Shown piece by piece: positions 1 through 18,200 of a stretch of DNA of 64,000 nucleotides. The stretch comes from Channallabes apus (Eukaryota > Chordata > Actinopteri > Siluriformes > Clariidae). The translations under genes and the position numbers were made by a program. The notes under the pieces were generated by a model. That model was given only the letters and a program-made list of their open reading frames with translations. It searched no databases and was not told the origin of the DNA. The stretch lies in the NCBI GenBank assembly GCA_030522415.1, contig CM060125.1, positions 2,040,901 to 2,104,900 of the forward strand. The letters run 5' to 3'. How positions within the stretch are numbered: position 1 is the stretch's first letter; every line of letters starts with the position of its first letter.

Positions 1-2
1 TA

Positions 3-5224
<5,222 letters not shown>

Positions 5225-5299
5225 CTCAAAACCGCTGAAAGCAACACAATCTATGAACAGACACATAAAGAGTTAAAATAGTTTCATTCACACTCCAGT

Positions 5300-5480
5300 T
5301 TCTGCTTACAGTCCAAAGACATGCAGATTAGGCTAATTGGCATAGCCCAAAGTGTGTAAGTGTATACAGTAAGTGTGTGTGCATGCTTGTGCCCTGCAAT
5401 GGATTGGCACACTGTCCAGTATGTACCCTGCCTCGTGCTCTGAGTCCCCTGGGATAGGCTCCAGGCCTCCCATGACCAAC
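5300..5480 (+). repeat. SINE 3' fragment
   Basis: cagtccaaagacatgcagat, aggctaattggcatag and gggataggctccaggcc match the body of the SINE at 9627. It lies between the qpctl coding start and its putative 5' UTR exon. Confidence 0.65.
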
Positions 5481-7044
5481 AGAGAATGCGTGAGGTTCAT
5501 GTACACTGCCAGTTTCTACATCAACCACAAATTCTATTGGAATAATTCTGCAAAAAAAATGTTAGTCTTAATCCAAATTAAGTGGATCAGCCAATTTACA
5601 TTTGTGTCAGCAACTAACCATTTATCATTGTGCAAAGTGCATATCTAAATTATCACGTGATTTCTGACACTCGGATTTTAAACAGTTGTAAAGTTGTTGT
5701 GGACGTGTTCTGGTTATTCAGGCTATTTTCTTGCTGCAGGATTCCATTTCATTTCAACTTCAGACCAGGGACTTAATTACCACATATTTTCCATCTTTAT
5801 AATGATGAAATAATGAATTCTGACCTTACTGGAGGCAAAATGACTTCTGCAGTTCTTTAGATTTTCATTTGGAGGCTTTTGAGAGGAAGTCGTGGATGAG
5901 TCATCAATGAGGATTTTTGTAGGTCATTTGTGAGAAGCTTCACCACTACTTGAAGTTTTCCTCATTTGGAGTTAATGACACTTCCTGTGGTTTGTTGGTG
6001 TTCTTGAGCATTAGGAATGGCTTGAAATCCTTTCCTGATCTATTGTAACAAATTACTGCAAATGTGACATGAGGTTAAAATATCCCTTTTATGCACAAAC
6101 TCACACTGCAGATGTAAGCCATATACATGTTTTGAGCCTATACCTCTGGTGGTCTGGGACAACCTTGTAGATGTCATTGGACCCACATAGTTTACTGATA
6201 AGGTTTGTACAGTAAATATGCTCAACTATGAAATTTGGGATATTTTTTTGAATGAAAGAGTTGTCCTTCATGTTGCTTGATGGAGACATGTGACTGTATG
6301 TAAGGAGACATACAGTGGGGTATTAACATTAATTAAAAGTATTAACACATATATTTTTAAGTATTAACAGAAAAAAAGAAAAGAAATGATTGCCATGGGC
6401 AAAATTATGTTATTCATAGGTTATGAATGTCAGTTTCGATTTATTTTCAATAAATTTTCAATTGCCCTGCTATATGGCCAAACGTATATGTATATGCACG
6501 GTACTGTATACTGTATGTACTAGGGATGGGAATCACCATTTTTAAACAAATCTAGCAAAATAACAATAATGGTAACAATAATCAGTTACATTAAACATGA
6601 CACTGTTTTAGAATATCACCTTTGCCACTTTGTCAGTTCTTTAAATTAGCAACACCAGAACTGTGCATCACAAGCTTAATGACATGGGTTTCTATAGGTG
6701 GGTTTATAGCAGCGTATGATAATGAAACACATTTGAGACAGTTGTATGTCTCCTTTTACAGTGCCATTTTGGGGAAGGTCCTTTCCAGTTCCAGCAAGAC
6801 TGTACCCCTGCTCAAAACAAGGCTCATGAAGACGTGGTTTGACAAGTGGCCTTGACCTCAACCTCTCTAGACACATTTGGAATTAATTGAATTGATTGTG
6901 AGCCAGGTCTTCTTGTCCAAAACCAGCGACCGAACTCACAACTGCTCTTCATCTCGAACATACACACTACAAAATCTTGTTGAAATCCTTCCCAAAGCAA
7001 TAGTGGCAAAAGCAGGGCAACTTCTTTTATTAATACCCATGGCA

Positions 7045-7262
7045 CCTCAAAGGTCCGGGTTTGAGTCCTACCTCGGATCTGTGTGTGTGCATGGAGTTTG
7101 CATGTTCTAACACGTACGGATTAGGCTAATTAGAAGTCCCAAATTGTCCTTAGTGTGTGTACTGTACAGTATGTGCGTGTACTGTACTGTATGTCCTATA
7201 ATGATTTGACACCCCATCCAGGGTGTACCTTGCGTCATGCCATAAGTCTCCTGGGATAGCTG
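7045..7262 (+). repeat. SINE fragment
   Basis: ggtccgggtttgagtcctac (a B-box-like region), atggagtttgcatgttct and ctcctgggatagc match the SINE at 9627, with gaps. Located in qpctl intron 1. Confidence 0.6.
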
Positions 7263-7655
7263 CAGAGTCAAACCAATTATGAATTAAATCCCACTAGAAT
7301 TACGCTGCAGCATTGAACATAATTCAATGTCAAACAACAGAATGGATCGGCCTTGAGAGATAATACAATAATTACAGACAACAGATTATATATTACTTCT
7401 ACAGCACAGTGATATTAAGTACTTAGTTAACAATCTGATCTTCAAGTTAATTGTATTACGAGTATAATTATGCACAGACCATTTAAAATAAACATTTTGG
7501 TCGATGTATATTTGTAAAAGACACCAGACTTTACCAATGACGAGCACCAGTGCGCAGTGTCCCTGTAGCAGTTTCAGCAGTACTAGGCTACTGTACTGTA
7601 CATAGGGATCCAGTACTGTACTGTATATATACCGTGGAGCAGTGAGTGCACTTAC

Positions 7656-7760
7656 CTGCAGTGGCACTGAGAGTTCAGCCAGTTTGCTGGGATAGAAGCG
7701 GCACACAAAAATCAACCTTAATGCAGTCACCTAGTTTTAGGAAAGGGCGGGAAACTGCAT
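7656..7760 (-). other. qpctl: Probable qpctl 5' UTR exon with upstream ORF
   Basis: On the minus strand an exon-like segment ends in a perfect CAG|GTAAGT donor at 7656/7655. It contains an ATG at 7730-7728 followed by 25 open codons. Joined to the acceptor at 5235 (exon start 5234), the frame runs two more codons and stops at TGA, one base before the qpctl ATG at 5224. The exon's 5' limit is a guess: a GC box (gggcggg) lies at about 7745 and CpG-rich DNA at about 7850. The splice join is inferred from the consensus and is not proven. Confidence 0.55.
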
Positions 7761-7779
7761 CGTCCCTGCCATTCTGCAT

Positions 7780-7900
7780 GACATGACAATTCCCAAATGC
7801 GGGTCCTCACATACAGTCCGCAGTTCTTTTTTTTGTCTCGGACAGTACACAGCGCGCGCGTCGCTCTCCGCTCGAGCACCGTGTGACAGCGATGTACTGT
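7780..7900 (-). promoter_or_regulatory. CpG-rich segment, likely qpctl promoter
   Basis: A short GC/CpG-rich stretch with an alternating gcgcgcgcg run near 7852-7860 stands out from the AT-rich surroundings. It lies just upstream, on the minus strand, of the putative qpctl first exon. No TATA box was seen. The assignment rests on position and composition only. Confidence 0.4.
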
Positions 7901-8734
7901 ACCAGAGACTCACTGTACCGCATGCAAAAGATTCAGTGAGCCAACTCTGCAAACGATTCCGTTATTCACCTTCGCAGAAAGAAAGGCTGCACAAGAACGC
8001 AGGCAAAATTCCATCAACAAAAACGTTGGGGGACAAACTTGATGGTTATTTAAAAACAACTAGTTTTCCCATAAAATGTCTTTTCAGATTTATTTCATAA
8101 CAACATACACCAGTAATATAAAGCTGCAATTTACAATGTGAAATACATGAAATATACTATGCACAATTAACAATAAATTAAACCAAGACAATAATAATAA
8201 TAATAATAAGCCAATTGAATTAGAATTTGAATATTTGAGAGAAATGTTAATATGTTGTGGTGACTGATATTAAGTCAGATTCCTTATTTTGATAGGATTT
8301 ATTAAACAGGCTGTAAAATTCCTTATAATAGTTTACGCTGGGTCCCTTAATACAAAAGTTGTTGTAATCGTCTTTGTTTTATGTGAACCAAAAAAAATTA
8401 ATGAGTAAAAAAAAATCGAATCGGTTGATGTACCGAACTAAATGAACCGAATCACTAAAATGAGTCAGTTTCACCTCGCTGTTGTGTGGTAATTTGCGGT
8501 ATATATCGTTAACCTGTCAAGTAACACAAGTAAGTATAACAAGCAAATTACAAGTATGTATGTCCAGTAAAGAAATTATTCATATTTTTTTTCTGAGTTT
8601 GTGAGTTACTTATTACTGACAAATTACTTTATTAGAACTGTACAAGATTTTCCGCTTAGTAACAGCATAGCAACCGTGCTGTACCAAGAACTGGAATGCT
8701 GGAATAGATCTTTTCTGATACATAGCTGACGCGT

Positions 8735-8876
8735 TTGATTGGTTGTGCGCTGGCCAATCAAAGCGAACGAGGAAAAGAACTGGCTCTAAATATTTTCACC
8801 GCAGCCAATGGCAGCTAAGCAGGGCTGCGAGGAGAAATGCACTGATTCTGACAAGTTATTGTAGGTGTTAATACCG
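8735..8876 (+). promoter_or_regulatory. Putative meiosin promoter and untranslated first exon
   Basis: Three CCAAT motifs occur within about 75 bases: one inverted (ATTGG, 8738-8742) and two direct (about 8754 and 8805). This is a typical NF-Y cluster. Downstream, a GTAAGA-type donor at 8877 could close a 5' UTR exon that splices to the first coding exon ahead of the ATG at 9177. A lone AGGTCA half-site in reverse (tgacct, about 8886) was seen, but no paired retinoic-acid element. Support is from consensus and position only. Confidence 0.4.
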
Positions 8877-8915
8877 GTAAGAAAATGACCTGAAATATCA
8901 TCTGAAATCATAACG

Positions 8916-8916
<1 letters not shown>

Positions 8917-8976
<60 letters not shown>
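8917..8976. repeat. (TA)n microsatellite
   Basis: About 30 TA units, directly between the putative meiosin first exon and its first coding exon. Confidence 0.95.
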
Positions 8977-8980
<4 letters not shown>

Positions 8981-9176
8981 TTTTTTACACTAAGCTGTCA
9001 ATCTGATTCTTTATGTATACTTTATGTTTAAGTAGTTAACAAACTAAAATTGTATGTGTCTGTGGTAGTCACGTGACTTACCTCAAAGTGGAGAAGTAAC
9101 TAATAAATTGCAGTTGATTTATTCCTGGTTTTTATTTTTCTCTCTAAGTATAAAGGTCTTGGGTATTGGTGAAGCC

Positions 9177-9240
9177 ATGCCTTCAGAAGGTATAAATCTG
9201 AAAGACAGCTCCTGCAAGAAGAGGTAATTACATAATAAAA

Positions 9241-9283
<43 letters not shown>

Positions 9284-12200
9284 GGTAGGCTTAATGTGCT
9301 GGTTCTTGTCAGTTTTCATAAAATATAAGACATACGATACACCTAGGAAATGTGACAAGAGTAAAATGTATATTCAAAATACAATATTTGTGAAGTCCCA
9401 AAAAAGTTGGGTTGGAAAAGTTCCAATAGACGTTATGGTGGTGTGATAAAGCAGACTTTCAGTCAGCAGCCTAAAGCTGATTTAACAGCATTTGTCTACA
9501 GTAGGTGTTTTACTCATGTAGTGCAGGCACAAGCCATTACACTAAATCCACCGTTTGAGTCAGCACCCAGCGAGGTCATGTTTTGTATCATGAGTAGATC
9601 CTTTCTTTTTCCACACAATAATTTCTGCGGCGCGGTGGTGTAGTGGTTAGCACTGTCGCCTTGCACCTCCAGGGTCTGGGTTCGATTCCCCAGCCAGGCT
9701 CGATTCCCGTCTCTGTGTGCATGGAGTTTGCATGTTCTCCCCGTGCTTGGTGGGTTTCCTCCGGGTACTCCGGTTTCCTCCCACAGTCCAAAGACATGCA
9801 GATTAGGCTAATTGGCGTTCCCAAATTGACCATAGTGTGTGAATGAGTGTGTGTGTGTGCTCTGTGATGGATTGGCACGCTGTCCAGGGTGTACCCCGCC
9901 TAGTGCCCGAAGTCTCCTGGGATAGGCTCCAGGTCCCCGCGCCCCTAAATACAGGATAAATCGATATAGAAGATGAATGAATGAATGAATGATTAGATCA
10001 AAGCTATAAATTCCAAATATTAATCAAAACATTTAGTTTTGAAACAGACTAATGTAATATAAATAAAACAATCGTCAACTGGTAAAAGATCATTGGGTCA
10101 TTTTAGGGATCGCAGTGACTGGAATACAAGCTGGAGTAATAGCTTGAAAGAGATCCGCTGCCTACTACCGGTTTCTGAGCCAGAGAGTGGGCGAGCACTT
10201 TCCAAGGTAACCATGCCACTATAATCCTTACAACACATGCATCACCTACAGCTATAAAAACATCTTCTTTATGTATATGTTTTTGCCAACAGAAAGAGAC
10301 GTTAATCCACATGCTGCAATACTTTGATTTTCTCCATACTCATATTCAGAGATTACACAACAGCCTCCCTCCTCATTGCCTCCCACAAACCACTGATAGA
10401 GGTGCAATTCATTCTTCTTAAGAGCTTTTATAAGTGAAGTTATTTTACTGTAAATAAGCTGATTATGTAAGTGTACTGATAAAGTTTCTTGTCTTTCTTT
10501 GTGCATACTGTATGTGTGTGTTTCTGAGAGAAGAGACTGATTCAGAGAGTGAAGACACGGCTCACTCGGAGCCCGGCACCCCTCCGTGCATATTAAAAGC
10601 CAAACGCAAATATAGCTCTGGTCGCACCCACAAGGAAGACGCACTGAAGTCAGGTGGGCAGTGCACCTGAACCTAGTGGTTTTCTATAATGTGCAATAAT
10701 CGTCACTCACTCATCATCTATAGCGCTTTGTCCTGTATTAAGGGGTCGCGGGGGGCCTGGAGCCTATCCTAGGAGACTTGCAGATGTGCAGTAATAATGA
10801 TAATTATTTTTTTATTGGCATCAGCCAATAAACAAGCTGATTCCTTTTTTTATTTGGCAGCGGATGAAACCTAGAATTTAAATGAAACGGTTAAACTTGA
10901 TTAACTTAAAAGACAATTCTTGCCAATTTCAAATTATATTACTGACCCGCACAGCTTCAAGGAATGGTAGAATGGATAATGCAAGATGAGGAAACAAATC
11001 GCATTGGATTAGAAAGACGTTCATGCACAGATGTGCCTCTGGAATGTCTACAATAAAAAAAATTCTACAATAAACTTAAAATAAGAAATAAATGCATGAG
11101 GTGCATGCAAAAAGTCTGGTCTCTGATAAGAAAAAGGGAATAAACTCCTCTGTCTATATCAAGTGTAGTCAGAAATGCAGAGATGGTCGACTTTCTGCCA
11201 AGTAAACGACATGCTGGAGTGAGCAGAAAAGGCCTTGCTATAACAAACCAGATGTCTGTGGGAGATCATTTAAACAATTACAAGATAAATTTGGTCTTAC
11301 ATCTAAGGACTTCTGCAGATACTTGCAGTCCAACTTTTATTTGATGACGCACAAGGAAGGGGTACATGCTCCTAAAAAACTTTTTATTACTGGTAGCCAG
11401 AGAGATGATAATGCAATCAAGTACTGCCACCAATAAATCAGTGAATTTATAATTGACAGTGACTTGCTCGAATGAAAATGGTCTACTACATACAACAAAC
11501 AACAAATATATATATTTTACTGTATGTACTGTAATTCCTCTATATGTGGGAGTACAGAAATCTGTATGTTTTGCCAATTTATAAATAGTTCTTTCTGTCT
11601 ACTGTTGATTAGTTTCTTTTCTTGAATAACAAAAACAGATATGTACTGTACTGTAAATGTATCATTTGAAAGTGCACAATGAATATTAAGTTTAAAAAAG
11701 TAGTGGTTTTGCACTACAGTATTATATACAGTAGTAAACTGATGATAGTCGGTTTGTCCCATGTCCCATTAAACTGCATTATTAGTGATTATACAGAACC
11801 ATAATATGTAATTGGAATGTACTGTATGCAGAGCTGTTTTATGACAAGAGTGTTCATAAAGAAGATGCTGATAGAAATGAAACGACAATCATAAAAGGAG
11901 AGATTTCCTGTACACGGGCTGCTAATGAAACACTGTGGTCTTCTGAGGACAACAACTCGCTTCCCTGTTCTTCTGATTCCAACTACAGCAGCGGTGCACT
12001 TCTGCCCACAACCTCCTCCTCCACTGCAGGTCAGATAGTTTAGCTTTAGTTTAATTGGATCGTGTATTTTCTTAGTCGGAAAAAAAAAAGGAAATGAAAA
12101 ACACTTTAAAATGTTGATATAGCAAAAAAAAATGATGTTTAATAAGTAGGAGCAATAAGTAAATATTAGGAGCAATTCGTTTTAGCTTTAAGTATACACT

Positions 12201-15200
12201 CACTTCATTAGGTCCACATGTTCAACTGCTCATTAATATTAACAACTCAGTCAATCGAATGTCAGCCACTCAGTGCATTTAGATATGTACACATGGTCAA
12301 GATGATTTGCTGAAGGTAACATCGAGCATGTGAGTGGGGAAGAAAGATGATTTAAGTCAATTTAAACTTAGCATGGTTGTTGGTACCAGATTCATTTCTG
12401 AAACTGCTGTCTTTAGGGTTTATAGAGAATGATGTGGAAAAGATAAAATATCCAGTGGGTGGCAGTACGCAGTGCAAATACGCCTTATGAGCCACATGAC
12501 GGTTTGATGTGTTGTGCGTTTCCAGACGCTTGTCTGCTCACTGTCTGGTTGTGGTTATTTGAGTTTCCAGTCTGACTGTTCTCCTTAAATCTCTTTTCTA
12601 CATTTAAACTTGCAGAACTGAAGCCTTTGATGTGTATGTGACGTCTATACTGTACTGTATAATGTCTGTATGCAGGAAGCAGTGTGGATCTGGAATCACC
12701 TTTTCAAGGACATGGAAGTCAGTGCTCCATCTGTGATGACAGGACAGGAAGTGAAGATGGAAGTCAAGGAAGCAAGGAGCTTGCTTCCCCTCCTTCAGGG
12801 TATACAATCACTTTTTAGGCTATTTAATAAGACATTTACAAAAGACTATTCAAGTCGTACAAGTGAGTTTTGCGACATGGCCAATTTCTTCAAAAATCAT
12901 TGTTGTTAAATACCTTATCTTCCTGATCCTTCCACAGAGTTGAGAATGTTTTAATCCTAGACGTTGCTTTAAAACACTAATGAATCTATCCAATCTCTAT
13001 ACTTTGTTTGTGATAGAAAAACCTGCATTTCTTTTTGCTATATAACTGTACTGCTGGTGATGTTATGTTCAGGGAAATCCTGGAGTCAAAATGATGCTGT
13101 ACTGTAGGTTCCCTCTTTCATTCTCTGTCACACAATGTTCGTTTAAAACCCAAGAGACACAGATCTGTGCAGGAAACACAGCATACGTAGGTCAATGACG
13201 ATAAAATAATAGTAAAAAAGTGCTTATATGAACTATATGCTTATATGTCTGTGTATGTTAACGGGGAGGCATTAGGCATCAAACTGTGCATTTGGGTTTT
13301 TCCGATATGTCTGGTAGAATGGAAATGATCATTCTAACACTACAGGAACATAGGAATGACTTTGCAAACATGTAGAACTTTCAAAATGAGATGATTATAT
13401 TGTTATATATATTTTTTGGTCATAGAAACAACCAAAAACAAACAGAAAAACATGTGATTATGAGTTGTAAGGGTTACATGCTCTAAAGTAGTTCCTCCTC
13501 TTAAACAAACACACGCCGGCCATATCTCAGCCGCCGGACATGATATAGTGATAAACCTGGTATGATAATGGAGCTTATCAAACCAGGAATCTAAAAATAC
13601 ATATAAAAATCACCCAACATGCCACTCAATATCTGAATTGATGTGGTTAGTCACATACTGTATATACAGCACAATTGTGTAACCCTCCATTCTTAGGGTG
13701 CTTTGTTTCACACTTTTAAATGCTCTATTAAATGCTATACTACAAATGAATGAAAGGTGTGATGTGTTATTCCACAGTAAATTGCTGTGTTATAAGTTAA
13801 ATAAAACTCTTAGCGAAAAGCCCTGATGTGTTGTTTAAAGATCAGGGTAATACAGTAGTTATGCCACTTTATCACTCCCGTGTCAAATAATCTATTAATC
13901 ATTACCCGAAGCTGCCTTTGACTTACCCTTGTTTACATTTTTTCCTGTATTAAGATCATTTATTTTGAAAGACAAGATGTTAGGAGTTCTTCCACCTCTG
14001 GACAAAAACCAGCTGGATGATAGTCCTAGCCTTCCACACACACCTTTGCTCCCTTTTCTGCCCCTGCTGGGATTTCAAGAAGGTCTGAATCTCAGTCCCT
14101 CTCTACTCACATCACCGGCTCGAGGCCTCAGTCACAGACTGCTTCCAGAGGGACACGAGGGACTTCAGAGTAAGGCCTTGGAGCCATACGTCACACTATG
14201 TCTTTTTCCAATTATGATTCTTATTCTTCTTTCCATCGCACATACAGTGTGTACAAACTAATAATGATCGCTATGATATTGATTATGTTAATAATTATAA
14301 TAATAATAATAATAATAATAACGATCATAACGCAAATAAGTAATTATATAAATTATGACAGACATTATAATTGTAAAACAGTATTCCTGACAACAAGAAG
14401 AACTACACGATTAAAGAAAACAGTATGCATATAAAAAAATTTTATAAATATTTTTAACAAATGCATATTAGTCCTAATTATTGCAACCCCTATTAATTGT
14501 GAAAGAAAAATTCTGAAGCTTGTCCTCAGTTTGCTATGTTTACTTTGGTCTTGAAGTGGTCAAGAAGAGAAGATTAGAGGATAAAAATAAGAAAAACTCT
14601 TAGCAAAGTATAACATATAAGAACTCGTTGTAATTACCATAAAAAACAAACACACAGACAGACTGATTGATTAGGTAACGGATTGAGTGATTGATTTATT
14701 TTTTTGTATATGTGTATATAAAAACATACACTGGATGATTTTATTTTGCATATTTTTTTCTCCTTCATTTAAACAACACTTTACAGACCATTACTTGTAA
14801 AGTCATAAGTGTCGCTTTAGTGCAGCACCGTAATGTTTGCAAAACTTAAAAATAGTAATAATCATTATAGGCCAGTTCAGTCCATATACTGTATACTGTA
14901 GCTTCACTCAAAAGAAACAAATTGGTATTTACAATTCATTAGAACATGTTGGCGAATACAGTTAGAGAGTTAACTCGTTATCTAGGTAACAACAAGTAAT
15001 TAAAGAAAATAAGTTTTGGTCCCTGTAATTTGAATCTCTCTTTATTTTTTTTACAGCATTATTTGAAGATGTGTGGGTCAGTCCTAAACCTGCTGCTCCC
15101 AAGGTACTTCATTTGTCATGCAATTTTCTAAAAGGACCAAAAGGTTTTTAACCTGGTTTATCTCTTACTGTAGAAATGTTGTATACAAACCAGTGCATGA

Positions 15201-18200
15201 ATATAAGCCTGAGATTTCTACTCCTCAAAAACACCATATGACCAATCAGAATACAGAACTCTGTGCATGTGGTTTTAATGTGAATAAATCAGGAGCACTA
15301 AATTTACCAGTTGGAAATATTGTGAAATTAACATCAGATGGATGAAATAATTAAATATCCAGTTGTGATTAATGTACTGTATATATTATGCAGATAAACC
15401 ATAAATTTTCAAGTAAGGAAGCATGATTTAGACCGATTCCACAACAGTTATTCATCATTTCTGTACTTGTACACTGCTCGTGGATCACTTCCTGTATAAC
15501 TGAAATTATATTTTGTACATTATAATTTATACTGAATTAATCAGAATATTAATTATCATCCTTGAGAAAGTGCCCTAGAACCAAACGTGTTTGTCTTTAA
15601 TTAATTTAAAGACTTTATGCAGTATTCATTATATAAAGTGGATCAAAGTAAGCAAAAACACTTGCCTGTACAGTATATTTAATTATAGAACATTGAAAAT
15701 GGAAATGTGCTGTGGTAGAAGTAGAAGTAATGAATATTTGCTAATATTAACAAAGCGATGTGTAGCTTAACTGCATTTTTTTTTCTCTTAGCGCTACAGG
15801 GGTGGTGATGATGGCCATGGCATCTCTCCGAGCGAGGAGGAGGAGGAGGAGGAAGACAGGCGTTCAGATGACATTACCTGGACTCCAAATCAGTGCATCC
15901 ATAAGAAGAAATGCGGCAAAGGTTGCCGCAAGAGGGCCTCCTCAAAAAGCCGGGCTGTTTCAGGCTCGACCCACAAGAAGAAATGTGTCAACGGTTTTAT
16001 CATGTTCTGTCGCATGAACAGGAGATTGTATCTCAGGTTAGTGTCCTGTGTGTGTTGTATAGTTAGTTTATGAGATATTAGGATATTCTGATGATACAGA
16101 TTTACTGAAAGAAAGAAAATAATGAGAGACATCTCTTTCCTCTGAGCAGAACACACCCAGGACTTCCTTCTACTGTAGTGACCAAAGAGCTGGCTGACTT
16201 GTGGCACATCATGCCTAAACAAGAGAGGCGGGTTTACTGGTGGGTTTGCTGCAGGTTTTCATTCACTGTGTCGTGTAATCTTCAGAATAATTACCACGTT
16301 TACTGTATAAACGCATCTGATTTACTCTACTTACTTTTCTTATGATTTTATTGTCTCCTCATAATCTAAAACAAATCAATAATACAGTAACAGCATCTTC
16401 TCGTTACCAAGACCTCTGCTTTAAGTCCTATTTTACTCAAGCATAAATATAAAGTACAAACAAATTTCAACACAAATAAATTCATAAATAGTTTTTAAAG
16501 CACCATCATTGTGCTAGTGCCCTCAGTAAGGGGAAATTGAAATACTGGGGTGCCAGAACATTAAAAAAAAAAAAAACACAGAGCAATTGTACTATGTAAG
16601 AGCCGTTTGAAGCGTGGCATGTTTAAATAACTCCACACACACAAACCCGAGGTGGGAATCGGACCCTGAACCCTGGAGGTATGAGGCCACAGTGACACCA
16701 GAGGTGGAAAGAGGAATAAAATTTGGTACTCAAGTACAAGTACTGTTACTTCAGTGAAATTTTACTTAAGTACAAGTAAAGTTACCCTTATAAAAATCTA
16801 CTCAAATTTGGGATGAGGCATTCTAGCGTAGTTCAAAAAAGATGAGCAGATATAAATCTCAAACTAGTGGTTTTTTAACTGAAGGAACACCTTTGCGTAA
16901 TAAAGCTGTTGTCTTTCTTGTGCTTGAAAATCAAAGTGGTCACTTAAATATGGTGTTACGTCCCAGTCTAGGGTCATACAGCAAAAGAATGGTTCAGGGT
17001 TCTATTTTAAACTGTATGGAAATGGTGGTATATGGCAGAAAGAACTAGATCCAATCATTAACTGATGAAATAATGAGGTTTGGATATACAAACACACACA
17101 TAACAGGAGGAGGAGGATCAGATTCAGGATGGACCCAGGCCAAAATAATAAACAAGATGGTATTTATATTTAGTAGCTAGATTACCTGCAAAAACAAACA
17201 AACACACAAACAAAAATACAGGTACCTTCCCGGACTCCCTAAACCAAAAACAATGAAATTATCTACAAATATATACAAAGACCAACCAAACCAAAGGGAC
17301 AAAGCAATCCCTTTCTCCCCAAAGTCAATGGGAGGCAAAAAGTCAAAACCAGAATACACAACCAAATATCAAAACGCCAAAATCACAACCTCTTTCATCT
17401 TTCCCGCGTCTCTCTCCGGTTTATATATGGTCGCGCTAGTCGATGACGTCACTCTCAGGGCGGAAGCGACCGTGTGGAAGGTCAGGAAGATGCCGATGTC
17501 AGAAAACCTGGAGTGGAGTCTGGAGCGGCGCGCGATCAGGACATGATACACACACGCGGCGCAACGGAGCATTTATAAAATTTTTATTATTTTATCATTT
17601 TCATCCATTTATTTATTTATGATTTAAAATGTAGCGAATTACAATACTTCAAACAAAACGTACTTAAGTAAAAGTAAAATTACAGATTTTAAAAACTACT
17701 TTAAAAAGTAGAAATACACAAAAAAGCTACTCAATTACAGTAACGCGAGTAAATGTAATTCGTTACTTTCCACCTCTGAGTGACACCCACCACGCCACCA
17801 CGCCACCCTTATAAGAAAAAATGTGCACTGAAATTACTTTAAATATTTGTATTATATTAATAATATTTTAAAGTACATGTCATATCAAACTTTACACATT
17901 GCCCTTGCATAACAGTTTTCTTGTCCTTAAGATGATTTGATTAATATTCCTTAATATGTCCTTAAGATAATATTAATATGCCAGTTTGAACTGTGGCATG
18001 TTTAAATAACACAATACAATATCCATGAACAGCATGTTCAAGCCAAAAATATTATCCTTTGTTTGTTATTCATTGCCTATATTTTTTTTCTCCCCTTTTT
18101 AATTAAGGACACCAATAATCCTGAATTGAATTGAAGTTCCCAGACTGCCTGTCATCCTAATATGATCCTGTTTTTGTTTCAGCCTAAAGGCCAGACAGTT

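Larger units (their letters stand above)
5235..7655 (-). other. qpctl 5' intron, no gene seen
   Basis: Mostly AT-rich non-coding DNA with two SINE fragments (5300-5480 and 7045-7262). The open frames here are short, without domain motifs or matching splice sites. Confidence 0.6.

Noticed and set aside
9627..9700. tRNA-like A and B boxes suggesting a tRNA gene
   Set aside because: No acceptor-stem closure, and the sequence continues into a repeated SINE body with a (GAAT)n tail.
17177..17365. Minus-strand hydrophobic frame inside the hAT element
   Set aside because: Lies within a non-autonomous transposon, with no transposase motif and no second copy here.
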